From contig SZXV01000010.1 of assembly GCA_005862225.1 (NCBI GenBank), positions 186,001 through 250,000 of the forward strand: a stretch of DNA of 64,000 bases, written 5' to 3'. Each line of letters opens with the position of its first letter. The first letter of the stretch is position 1. This document shows, piece after piece, positions 37,154 to 46,261 of this stretch. Below the pieces are notes generated by a model, which did not search any database, had not been told where the DNA came from, and saw only the letters and a program-made list of their open reading frames with translations. The DNA is from Chlorobium sp. (GTDB lineage Bacteria > Bacteroidota > Chlorobiia > Chlorobiales > Chlorobiaceae). The position numbers and the translations under genes were made by a program.

Positions 37154-38971
37154 TTATTCGTCAATATTCAATAATGCAAGGAAAGCCTCCTGTGGAACCT
37201 CAACCCTGCCAACCTGCTTCATCCTCTTTTTACCCTCTTTCTGCTTTTCAAGCAACTTGCGTTTGCGGCTGATATCACCGCCATAGCATTTAGCAAGCAC
37301 GTTTTTACGCATAGCCGATATGGTTTCGCGCGAAATCACCTTGCTGCCAATCGCCGCCTGAATGGCAACTTCATACATCTGCTTCGGAATAATCCCCTTC
37401 AGCTTCAGGCAAAGCTTCTTGCCCCAATCATAAGCCTTTGAGCGGTGAACCACAATAGAGAGTGCATCAACCGTATCTCCATTCAAAAGCACATCAAGTT
37501 TGACAAGATCTGACTCGCGATAACCAACATACTCATAATCCATTGAGGCATAACCTTTCGAAATGGATTTGAGACGGTCGTGAAAATCAAAGACAATTTC
37601 AGCCAAGGGGAACTCAAAATGCATGATCACCCTCGTAACATCAAGATAATCGGTATTCTTGTACTCGCCCCGGCGTTCTATGCCGAGTTTCATGATATTT
37701 CCGATATAGTCGGCAAGCGTAATGATCTGCATGGTCACATAAGGCTCTTCAACAAGAGTGATGCGACTCGTTTCGGTCATTTTTGATGGGTTATCAACAA
37801 TAACAACATCTCCGTTGGAAAGCACAACGCGATACTCCACATTGGGAACAGTCGTGATAATATTGACTCCATACTCCCGCTCAAGGCGCTCCTGGATAAT
37901 CTCCATGTGAAGCAACCCAAGAAAACCGCAGCGAAAACCAAAGCCAAGAGCAACTGACGTTTCTGGAGTATAAACTAGCGACGCATCGTTCAGAGCAAGC
38001 TTTTCAAGAGACTCACGAAGATCCTCAAATTCGTTTGAATTGATCGGATAGAGTCCGCTGAATACCATCGGCTTGACATCTTTGTAACCCGAAAGGCGTT
38101 CGTTAGCCGGATTGTCGGCAAGAGTCACCGTATCACCAACTTTGGCATCCTTGACATCCTTGATTGAACAGATAAGGTAGCCGACATCTCCTGATTCAAG
38201 AGAGGCCTTCGGTTGCCGCTTCATGCTCATGGTGCCAATTTCATCAGCAAGAAAAATTTTGTTACTGGCAAAAAACCTGACCTTGTCGCCCTTTCTCAAT
38301 GCACCTTCAACAATACGCAGGTAAACAACCGCTCCTCGATAAGAGTCAAAAACTGAATCAAAAATCAGCGCACGCAAGGGAAGGTGATTGTTATCTGCCG
38401 GAGCAGGAATACGTGCGACTATCGCCTCGATAAGCTCACTCACCCCAATGCCGGCCTTGGCCGATACCTGAAGAATCTCATCCCGTTTGACGCCCATCAG
38501 ATCCATAATCTGACGTGAAACACCCTCTACATCGGATGAGGGAAGATCTATTTTATTGATCACCGGAATAATATCAAGACCGGCATCAAGAGCAAGATAA
38601 AGGTTGGCTATGGTCTGGGCTTCAACGCCCTGAGTAGCATCAACAATGAGCAGAGCGCCTTCACAGGCGGCAAGAGAACGTGAAACTTCATAGCTGAAAT
38701 CGACATGACCGGGCGTGTCAATGAGATTCAACGTATAGTCCTTACCGTCAGCAGCTCGATATTTCATCTGGATGGCATGACTTTTGATGGTAATGCCGCG
38801 CTCCCGTTCCAAATCCATATCATCAAGAACCTGGGCAGAAGCCATCTGTGTACGATCAAGCGTATGCGTTATCTCCAGAAGGCGATCGGCCAGTGTGGAT
38901 TTTCCGTGATCAATATGAGCGATAATGCAGAAGTTCCTGATACGACTGACTTCTGTACTGGGCAATGCCAT
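37154..38971 (-). CDS. lepA: Elongation factor 4 (LepA)
   Basis: Ribosomal back-translocase GTPase, 605 residues. G1 AHIDHGKST (~18-26), G2 with [11 protein letters not shown]3 DTPGHVDF, G4 NKIDL. The LepA-specific C-terminal domain ([18 protein letters not shown]) closes the protein. The usual lepA-lepB pairing is conserved. Confidence 0.97.
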   Translation of the reverse strand: MALPSTEVSRIRNFCIIAHIDHGKSTLADRLLEITHTLDRTQMASAQVLDDMDLERERGITIKSHAIQMKYRAADGKDYTLNLIDTPGHVDFSYEVSRSLAACEGALLIVDATQGVEAQTIANLYLALDAGLDIIPVINKIDLPSSDVEGVSRQIMDLMGVKRDEILQVSAKAGIGVSELIEAIVARIPAPADNNHLPLRALIFDSVFDSYRGAVVYLRIVEGALRKGDKVRFFASNKIFLADEIGTMSMKRQPKASLESGDVGYLICSIKDVKDAKVGDTVTLADNPANERLSGYKDVKPMVFSGLYPINSNEFEDLRESLEKLALNDASLVYTPETSVALGFGFRCGFLGLLHMEIIQERLEREYGVNIITTVPNVEYRVVLSNGDVVIVDNPSKMTETSRITLVEEPYVTMQIITLADYIGNIMKLGIERRGEYKNTDYLDVTRVIMHFEFPLAEIVFDFHDRLKSISKGYASMDYEYVGYRESDLVKLDVLLNGDTVDALSIVVHRSKAYDWGKKLCLKLKGIIPKQMYEVAIQAAIGSKVISRETISAMRKNVLAKCYGGDISRKRKLLEKQKEGKKRMKQVGRVEVPQEAFLALLNIDE

Positions 38972-39049
38972 AAAAAGAGCGTTTGATTCTTGTGAAAAGT
39001 CAAGGTGACGAATATAAGCAAATATTATAATTGTGACATTGCCGCGCTG

Positions 39050-39994
39050 TTATACAAAAATTGAAGGCTCTGAATCATGACGATAGCCCCTGAGAAATTC
39101 ACCCGCCTCCATAGGTTTTCTGCCTTCAAGCTGCAACGACAACAACTCAATCCAGCCATCCCCGCCTTTTGCAAAAAGTTTTCCCTGACTGACCCGCACC
39201 ATTCCCGGAGAAGCTGAAAAATTGTCGGAAGATACCTCTCCTGGTGCCGCTCGAAATATCTTCATTGTTTTTCCCTCGAACGTTGTCCATGCCGTTGGCT
39301 TAAGGGCAAGACCACGAATAAAATTATGGATCTCGGCAACCGGCAGCGCCCACTGTATGCGAGTATTATCACGAGTCAGTTTTGGAGCCCTTGAGGCAAG
39401 CGCCTCATCCTGAGCTGACACCGTAACTGATCCTGAAGCTATAAGATGCAGAGTCTTAACCACAACACCAGCACCGATCACCGACAGACGACGCGCAAGC
39501 TCCGCTGCATTTTCATCGGGCGCTATCAGCGTTTTTTCCTGGAGAATGACCGTGCCGGTATCAACTCGCTGCTGCAAAAAAAATGTTGTAACACCGGTTT
39601 CCTGCTCTCCCTTGATTAGCGTCCAGTTGATGGGCGCAGCACCGCGATAGGCTGGCAGAAGAGATGCGTGAAGATTGAATGCCCCTTGAGCTGCCTGCTC
39701 ATAGACCGCAGGAGGCAGAATCCGGAAAGCGGCAACAACAATAACATCCGGACGACACTCTGCAACCGTGTGTGCAAAAACCGGATCCGTGACATCATCA
39801 ACCTCATACAGGGGAAGACCGAGAGCTACCGCCGCCTCTTTAACCGCAGAAGGCTCAGCAACAGCATGTTTACTCTTGCGCGGCTTGTCTTTTCCCGTGA
39901 CCACAAGCACAATGTCAAAATCACTCTTTTCAGCCGCAATTGCCTGCAACGAAGGAACCGCGAAATCAGGAGTTCCCATAAAAATAATCCGCAT
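39050..39994 (-). CDS. fmt: Methionyl-tRNA formyltransferase
   Basis: About 314 residues from the ATG at 39994 ([16 protein letters not shown]). A TTG at 40003 would overlap the def stop by 4 bases and is possible. The formyl-folate site [27 protein letters not shown] (in parts) with the catalytic Asn/His/Asp, and [12 protein letters not shown] of the C-terminal domain, are intact. It formylates initiator Met-tRNA. It works with Def, which removes the formyl group later. Confidence 0.95.
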   Translation of the reverse strand: MRIIFMGTPDFAVPSLQAIAAEKSDFDIVLVVTGKDKPRKSKHAVAEPSAVKEAAVALGLPLYEVDDVTDPVFAHTVAECRPDVIVVAAFRILPPAVYEQAAQGAFNLHASLLPAYRGAAPINWTLIKGEQETGVTTFFLQQRVDTGTVILQEKTLIAPDENAAELARRLSVIGAGVVVKTLHLIASGSVTVSAQDEALASRAPKLTRDNTRIQWALPVAEIHNFIRGLALKPTAWTTFEGKTMKIFRAAPGEVSSDNFSASPGMVRVSQGKLFAKGGDGWIELLSLQLEGRKPMEAGEFLRGYRHDSEPSIFV

Positions 39995-39999
39995 GAGAC

Positions 40000-40566
40000 T
40001 CAAGAAAGTTTAGATGTCTGAACAACCGCAGGCACGACAACCGGATAGTCTGCATTGACAACTCCAGCAGCAAGCAGGTCAAGATCTTTCTGGATTTTTC
40101 GGCGATCCCGCTTTTCGAGCCTGTCAACAAAAAGCTTTCCGTCAAGATGGTCGATTTCATGCTGAATGACTCTGGCAATCATCCCGGAAAAATCACCAAC
40201 ACACTCCTCAAACTGCTCATTACGGTATTTCAGGGTCAGCGCAGCAGGACGAACCACATCACCCTGAACACCCGGAACACTCAAGCAGCCCTCCTCCATC
40301 TCATTATAGCCCCTGACCGAAAGAATGTGAGGATTAATCACCACCATCGGCTTCTCCTTCTCATAATTTTTAAGCGCAGAAACATCAAACACAAGCAGCC
40401 GCAGAGAATGCCCCACCTGTGGCGCAGCCAAACCGATCCCGGCCGCATTCCGCATCGACTCAAACATCGATTCAACGAGATCCTCAATCGCACCATCAAC
40501 ACCCTTCAACGGCTTCGCCTTCCGCCGAAGAACATCATCACTATAAATATTAATGGGTAATATCAT
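40000..40566 (-). CDS. def: Peptide deformylase
   Basis: A protein of 188 residues. Motif 1 [10 protein letters not shown] (~42-51), motif 2 EEGCLSVPG (~92-100) with the metal Cys, and motif 3 [14 protein letters not shown] (~139-152) with the HExxH-type ligands are present. It removes formyl groups from nascent proteins. Its ATG overlaps the stop codon of an inserted transposase gene (ATGA, 40563-40566), and the native promoter may have been displaced by that insertion. Confidence 0.95.
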   Translation of the reverse strand: MILPINIYSDDVLRRKAKPLKGVDGAIEDLVESMFESMRNAAGIGLAAPQVGHSLRLLVFDVSALKNYEKEKPMVVINPHILSVRGYNEMEEGCLSVPGVQGDVVRPAALTLKYRNEQFEECVGDFSGMIARVIQHEIDHLDGKLFVDRLEKRDRRKIQKDLDLLAAGVVNADYPVVVPAVVQTSKLS

Positions 40567-41591
40567 AAGCCATAAGGGGACGTAGGTGATATTGTGTATT
40601 TATTTTTCACTGAACTTTTCATTGAAGCCAAACGTCGAAATATCTGATTAACCGCAGACGTTGAAATACCAAGTTGACGAGCCGTCTCGGCATAGGTCAA
40701 CCCAAACTCCATGACTGATTTTACAGCAAACTCTTTTCTCAGGGCAGTACATTCACGTCTTTTACTGCCGGACTGTAATAAATGCAACGAAACTCCCAAT
40801 GCCTCGCATCGTTTCAGAAGCTCCTCGGCGACCTCCTTCCGCAACCCGGCTGCCGGAACAAGACCTTTTACCGAATCATCCACCTGCTCAAGGATGTCCC
40901 GAACAAATTTCCCGCTTCCAAGAATTCTCTCGTCACTAAAATGTTTCTCGCCACGCTGTCTTAAAGACTTTACCTCCGACCACCCACCAACAGAACGAAT
41001 CAAACCTCCACCAGTCAATTCAGGTTGATGGCCTTTTCTGCTTGCCTCCTCGACAAAAGAGAGATACGCTGCTTTGGTCTGAGCATAATTTTCACCAAAA
41101 AACTTCAGCACAGCACCAACATCCTGCCAGTCGTGCCTGGCATATCTCAAAATGACTGCATGACCGCTCCAGCGATAACGACTGAGTTCATCAAATGAAC
41201 CAGCAAGTCCAGCCCTCAATGGATTAAGGTGAATATAGCTTACCAGTTTCAAAAAGTAGGGCTCTTCCTCACAGATTATTGATTTGTAACGGTTCTGGAA
41301 CAGATGCCCATGCCTCTTGTGGCGCTGGTTATACCATGTCGCATAACCTGTCAGCAGCTTGCGCATAAAGGATGAAAGACCCATTTCACCACTTTTGAGC
41401 AAAATATGAGCGTGATTGGTCATCAGCGCCCAAGCGTAGATGTTTGTGTTAGTCTCTTCTGCTAATCGTCCGACTCGATAGACAAAGAACTCACGATCAT
41501 CATCATCCATCACAATTTGGCATCCATCAATTCCGCGAACCATCACATGGTGCAGAGTCCCCGGAGTATCAAGTCGTGGCCCACGCGGCAT
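40563..41591 (-). CDS. Y1 (HUH) transposase, RAYT type
   Basis: A protein of 342 residues. The N-terminal Transposase_17/Y1 domain shows TLHHVMVRG (~12-20), the HUH metal motif NHAHILLK (~59-66) and the catalytic Tyr region (LTGYATWYNQRHKRHGHLFQNRYKS in parts, ~83-108). The C-terminal ~80 residues hold a DnaA/sigma-like HTH (YAETARQLGISTSAVNQIFRRL). The last residues are encoded by the inverted end and by a few host bases, so the stop codon falls on the def start. Confidence 0.92.
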   Translation of the reverse strand: MPRGPRLDTPGTLHHVMVRGIDGCQIVMDDDDREFFVYRVGRLAEETNTNIYAWALMTNHAHILLKSGEMGLSSFMRKLLTGYATWYNQRHKRHGHLFQNRYKSIICEEEPYFLKLVSYIHLNPLRAGLAGSFDELSRYRWSGHAVILRYARHDWQDVGAVLKFFGENYAQTKAAYLSFVEEASRKGHQPELTGGGLIRSVGGWSEVKSLRQRGEKHFSDERILGSGKFVRDILEQVDDSVKGLVPAAGLRKEVAEELLKRCEALGVSLHLLQSGSKRRECTALRKEFAVKSVMEFGLTYAETARQLGISTSAVNQIFRRLASMKSSVKNKYTISPTSPYGL

Positions 41592-41674
41592 ATCAAACCT
41601 TCTTTGTTTGCAGAATAAATTACGCTAAAGATAATAAATTTATCAGAAGTGCTCAATATCACCTACGTCCCCTT
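40574..41674. mobile_element. RAYT/IS200-like transposon with perfect 21-bp inverted ends
   Basis: The ends are exact inverted repeats: AAGGGGACGTAGGTGATATT plus G at 40574-40594, and its reverse complement at 41654-41674. They enclose one Y1-type transposase gene. IS200 elements usually have hairpin ends rather than long inverted repeats, while REP-associated transposases sit between REP-like palindromes. The element lies between a tRNA-Ser cluster and def. Confidence 0.85.
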
Positions 41675-41689
41675 TTTTTTCAGGAAAGC

Positions 41690-41715
41690 AAAAACCCCGA
41701 AATTCGGGGTTTTTG
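41690..41715 (-). terminator. Terminator after the tRNA-Ser cluster
   Basis: AAAACCCCGA / TCGGGGTTTT forms a 10-bp stem around AAT with U-rich flanks on the minus strand. It lies 4 bases from the last tRNA and 16 from the transposon end. Confidence 0.85.
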
Positions 41716-41718
41716 GGG

Positions 41719-41808
41719 CGGAGAGGGAGGGATTCGAACCCTCGATAGCCCTATAAGAACTATGACGGTTTAGCAAACCGTTGCCTTCAGCCGCTCGGCC
41801 ACCTCTCC
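41719..41808 (-). tRNA. tRNA-Ser (GCU)
   Basis: A class II tRNA of ~90 nt. Acceptor GGAGAGG pairs with CCTCTCC, the anticodon loop is TTTGCTAAA (anticodon GCT), it has a long variable arm, and the T loop is GGTTCGAATCC. It reads AGC/AGU codons. Genomic CCA is not complete. Confidence 0.95.
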
Positions 41809-41819
41809 AGATGGTATGG

Positions 41820-41902
41820 CGGAGGATGAGGGACTCGAACCCCCATGGGCGTGAACCCGGCAGTTTTCAAGACTGCTGCCTTACCAATTAGGCAAATCCT
41901 CC
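41820..41902 (-). tRNA. tRNA-Ser (UGA)
   Basis: A class II tRNA of ~83 nt. Acceptor GGAGGAT pairs with ATCCTCC, the anticodon stem-loop is GCAGT-CTTGAAA-ACTGC (anticodon TGA), and the variable arm is GGG-TTCACG-CCC. It reads UCN codons. Confidence 0.93.
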
Positions 41903-41988
41903 AATGATTTTCTTAAGAACAGGGTCGAAAGATAGTGAATCCTCCTGAAAAATCCTGAAAAAAAAGCTTGCGAAACAGATTTTCCTGG

Positions 41989-42076
41989 CGGAGAGGGAGG
42001 GATTCGAACCCTCGAGGGCTGTAACACCCTACCCGCTTTCCAGGCGAGCGCACTAGACCAACTATGCGACCTCTCC
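41989..42076 (-). tRNA. tRNA-Ser (GGA)
   Basis: A class II tRNA of ~88 nt. Acceptor GGAGAGG pairs with CCTCTCC, the anticodon loop is CTGGAAA (anticodon GGA), and the variable arm is long. It reads UCC/UCU codons. It is first in the cluster and shares its acceptor and T-arm sequence with the GCU gene. Confidence 0.95.
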
Positions 42077-42120
42077 GTAATCCTATAAATAAAAGGCACG
42101 CAATTTACATTCTATTTTAG

Positions 42121-43791
<1,671 letters not shown>

Positions 43792-43809
43792 TAATGACTG
43801 CCGTACCCT

Positions 43810-43852
43810 ATTCGTGAACATGCGTCACTGAAAGTCTCGCATGCTCACGAAT
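43810..43852 (+). terminator. Inverted repeat after guaB
   Basis: ATTCGTGAACATGCG (43810-43824) pairs with CGCATGCTCACGAAT (43838-43852) with one mismatch, around a 13-nt loop, 19 bases after the guaB stop. There is no T tract; it may block 3' decay rather than terminate. The ~250 bases after it up to 44098 hold no complete gene, only two REP-like palindromes and a short decayed coding trace ending near 44008. Confidence 0.5.
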
Positions 43853-44013
43853 GCTGGAATGATCTCAGAATCGAAAACCCATGAGCCGAGAAACTCACGT
43901 TAACAGATCAGTAAAACCCCGGAAGGAACGCTATGGATTCAGGTTCGTGTGCAATGCATTACTAACCTGAATGAAGGCATCAACCTGGATGTCAACTCGT
44001 TTTTATGAAGACT

Positions 44014-44033
44014 CCCCGCCGCAAGCAGCGGGG
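44014..44033. repeat. REP-like palindrome
   Basis: CCCCGCCGC-AAGC-AGCGGGG, a GC-rich stem closely like the 28146 and 44065 sites. Confidence 0.55.
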
Positions 44034-44064
44034 TATCTGGTTTTAGAAGAAGCTTAACATACTT

Positions 44065-44088
44065 CACCGCAAGCGGTGGGGAATTCAA
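44065..44088. repeat. REP-like palindrome
   Basis: CACCGC-AA-GCGGTG followed by GGGAATTCA. It lies 32 bases after the preceding palindrome, in the same orientation, so the two form a pair. Confidence 0.55.
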
Positions 44089-44098
44089 CCCTGAGAGA

Positions 44099-44344
44099 TT
44101 AAAGGTTTGGCGTTCCTCTACCCTTTGGTTTTACCAGATTATTTATGTCACCAAGTGCGCCTGCGGCTTTAACAACAAGCGAACCAACGGCAAAAATACC
44201 AAGCCCCACCACGGCAATGCCGGCAAGACCATGAAGAACAGGCAGAGCGACAGGGGCAACAACCGGAGCTGCTGGAGCAATTAACGCGGCACCTCCAGCA
44301 ACTCCGACAGCAGTTTTCATCATATTTGCAGGATTAGAATCCAT
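44099..44344 (-). CDS. Small hydrophobic Ala/Gly/Val-rich protein
   Basis: A protein of 81 residues with a strong ribosome-binding site (GAGGAGAG ~8 bases before the ATG). Residues ~9-65 are almost continuously small and hydrophobic (AVGVAGGAALIAPAAPVVA, then GIAVVGLGIFAVGSLVV), enough for two short helices. The tail is basic (NLVKPKGRGTPNL). It is a membrane peptide; some bacteriocins and magnetosome-type proteins look like this, but no family can be named. Confidence 0.7.
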   Translation of the reverse strand: MDSNPANMMKTAVGVAGGAALIAPAAPVVAPVALPVLHGLAGIAVVGLGIFAVGSLVVKAAGALGDINNLVKPKGRGTPNL

Positions 44345-44395
44345 ATCAGCACTCTCCTCACTTAATGTTCGTTAATGTTACTTTCTGCTTGTTCT

Positions 44396-44566
44396 TCAGT
44401 TGAGCTGATGCTCCCCATTACCCACCATTAATGTTTTCGCATATTTTTCACCAGCAACAAACCCCTCAATAAACACCATTTCAGCAAACTCTTCGAGAGT
44501 CATGCCCATATCAATCTTTTGACTGAGGTAGCTCTCTATTTTCTCTGAATCTATACAGTTATTCAT
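44396..44566 (-). CDS. Small acidic hypothetical protein
   Basis: About 56 residues from the ATG at 44566 (MNNCIDSEKIESYLSQK); an in-frame extension to 44695 (99 residues) lacks a clear start signal. Two amphipathic helices (EKIESYLSQKIDMGM, LEEFAEMVFIEGFVAGEKYA) are likely. It lies 52 bases upstream of the hydrophobic protein gene and on the same strand. Unknown function. Confidence 0.5.
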   Translation of the reverse strand: MNNCIDSEKIESYLSQKIDMGMTLEEFAEMVFIEGFVAGEKYAKTLMVGNGEHQLN

Positions 44567-44673
44567 TTTTCTTATGTATGAAATCCATGCCCCCCTTACA
44601 GCCTGCAGCCATAAAATTCTTATCATCATCAATGGTGTATAGTGGTTAATAAAGTTACCCGATTCATCACCCT

Positions 44674-44805
44674 TCATGCACAAGCTTCTGCGCAATCATT
44701 GTAAAAAGGCATCAGATCAAAAACGAAATCATCTTGAACTCCCTGACTTTCAGCAAAAGGGATGATGAGTGATGCAATTGCTGTCATGCCAACTCCGGTG
44801 AACAT
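44674..44805 (-). CDS. Possible micro-ORF (43 aa)
   Basis: An open frame with a hydrophobic start (MFTGVGMTAIASLIIPFAE) and an acidic, Cys-containing end (DCAEACA). A GGAG lies 5 bases before the internal ATG at 44787. Upstream in the same frame is CWVCHFSH, a CxxCH haem-type motif without a start codon. It may be the remnant of a larger protein. Weakly supported. Confidence 0.25.
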   Translation of the reverse strand: MFTGVGMTAIASLIIPFAESQGVQDDFVFDLMPFYNDCAEACA

Positions 44806-45440
44806 AACTCCGCTCACCGCATGAGAAAAATGGCAAACCCAACATGAAACTTAACGCACAAATATTACAAATTATGATCATGCAGCACTTCCCGACAGGG
44901 AAAATTCCGGCAGTAAATTCTGAGCTAAATGGATTTATAAAAATAAAATAAACGATTAATCACTTATACAACAACTCCGTATTCAACCTCCACGAGTAAA
45001 ATCATGATGTTATCAATTTCAATTTGAAAGTTAGAAATTTTAATATTTACCCGCAAAAAATTATATAATATTTTTTAGATTAACGATAAATTACCTACTA
45101 AAACTTATTAAGTATTACAGTTTATTTGTGGCTTAAGAGGCCGCAATGTTATTTGATCTTGCAAAAAAAAGATACTGTAATTATGCCATTCTGTTGGTTG
45201 AAAAAAGAATCGAAAGGGCTGCCATTGAGCTCACATTTGTCGTTAACAATATCCACACAAGCAACATGTGACAGTGAATGGAAACACGCTACAAACACAA
45301 ACATAACCAACAGCCCCGGATCTTCTGAACTCAATGCCAACAAGCTTGACAACAACGTCTTTATTCCGGAGTTCGACCAGGGACGCTGTGGATTTTCTAC
45401 AATAACACAAGAAGAAGTCCAACGATTAAGCAATAAAAAA
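44806..45440. other. AT-rich gene-poor interval
   Basis: About 635 bases, strongly AT-rich between 44860 and 45125. The only extended open frame is the in-frame region upstream of the Nif11-like gene (45126-45440, + strand), which might be an N-terminal extension of it. No RNA gene, terminator or repeat array was recognised. The base composition suggests acquired DNA or a strong promoter region. Confidence 0.4.
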
Positions 45441-45668
45441 ATGACAACAACAGAGACAAAGACCCTTCTTGAAAGTATTCATGCGGACAAACAATTTCGT
45501 GAAAAAGTGCTGAACGCTGACACCATGGCTGAACGCATGGAGATCATTTGGGCAAAAGGCTTCAGTTGCTCAACAAATGAGCTTTACATGATACTTGATA
45601 CTTTAATCGAAAAAAAAAGCGATGAGGGCGGATGTCTTTTCAGTTTGTGGGGAAACAAGATTTCCTGA
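45441..45668 (+). CDS. Nif11-like leader-type peptide
   Basis: A protein of 75 residues from the ATG at 45441. Residues 1-55 fit the Nif11/NHLP leader pattern: ETKTLLESIHADKQFREKV, then ADTMAERMEIIWAKGFSCSTNELYM, equivalent to 'fLekvxxDxxLrekl...Iakex GfxfSxeEl'. A GG lies at 63-64, followed by an 11-residue Cys-starting tail (CLFSLWGNKIS). Such proteins are often RiPP precursors with the core after GG. The frame is open back to 45126 (180 residues), so the start is uncertain. No maturation enzyme is adjacent. Confidence 0.6.
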   Translation: MTTTETKTLLESIHADKQFREKVLNADTMAERMEIIWAKGFSCSTNELYMILDTLIEKKSDEGGCLFSLWGNKIS

Positions 45669-45861
45669 AAAAAACCTGGATAGTAATAGCTGTAACCCTG
45701 AAAAGGCTTAAAGACGTCACTATTAAATGATTAATAATAAAGGAGATGAAGGCTTTTGGACTTGTGCCCGCCTGCTTGAGGTCTTGCTTGAGAGCATATC
45801 TCGGAAGCTGATTATCTCCTGAGACATAAAATTGTAAAAATTTAAACTGAGCTTGCTGCTT

Positions 45862-45984
45862 ATGTACAATACGGTAGTCCATTACACAACCATTATTGCG
45901 CCTGTTGCATTTTTTTTAGGGGGAATCGTTATGATCATCTTGTTAAACAAATTTATCGGTCAGGGCAAAAAAAAGCCAGACTGA
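45862..45984 (+). CDS. 40-residue single-helix membrane protein
   Basis: ATG at 45862 to TGA at 45984. One clear TM helix at ~9-29 (TTIIAPVAFFLGGIVMIILL) is followed by a basic tail (NKFIGQGKKKP), so the C-terminus should face the cytoplasm. The size and topology resemble small accessory subunits of membrane complexes, such as CydX-type or photosystem small subunits. No family is assigned. The neighbours give no clear hint. Confidence 0.5.
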   Translation: MYNTVVHYTTIIAPVAFFLGGIVMIILLNKFIGQGKKKPD

Positions 45985-46261
45985 GCAGCAGCCAATACGT
46001 AAGGAACAACATCACAAGTGCATCTCGCATCAAGGTTATAGAGAGGTTCTCCTTGACTGTATACACAACAAAGAAAATCATATCAGCAAGCTGATAAACT
46101 GACTTTCATTTCTTATTATTATTTGATAATGAGATTCAAAAAAAAGAGAGAGCAATAATCTCTTTATGGAGTGGATTGCCTTTTTTATGCTGCTACAGCG
46201 CAGCAATGAACAGCAACCCGGCTTTTCATCAGATGACATAACCTGATTTTCTTCTCTACCA

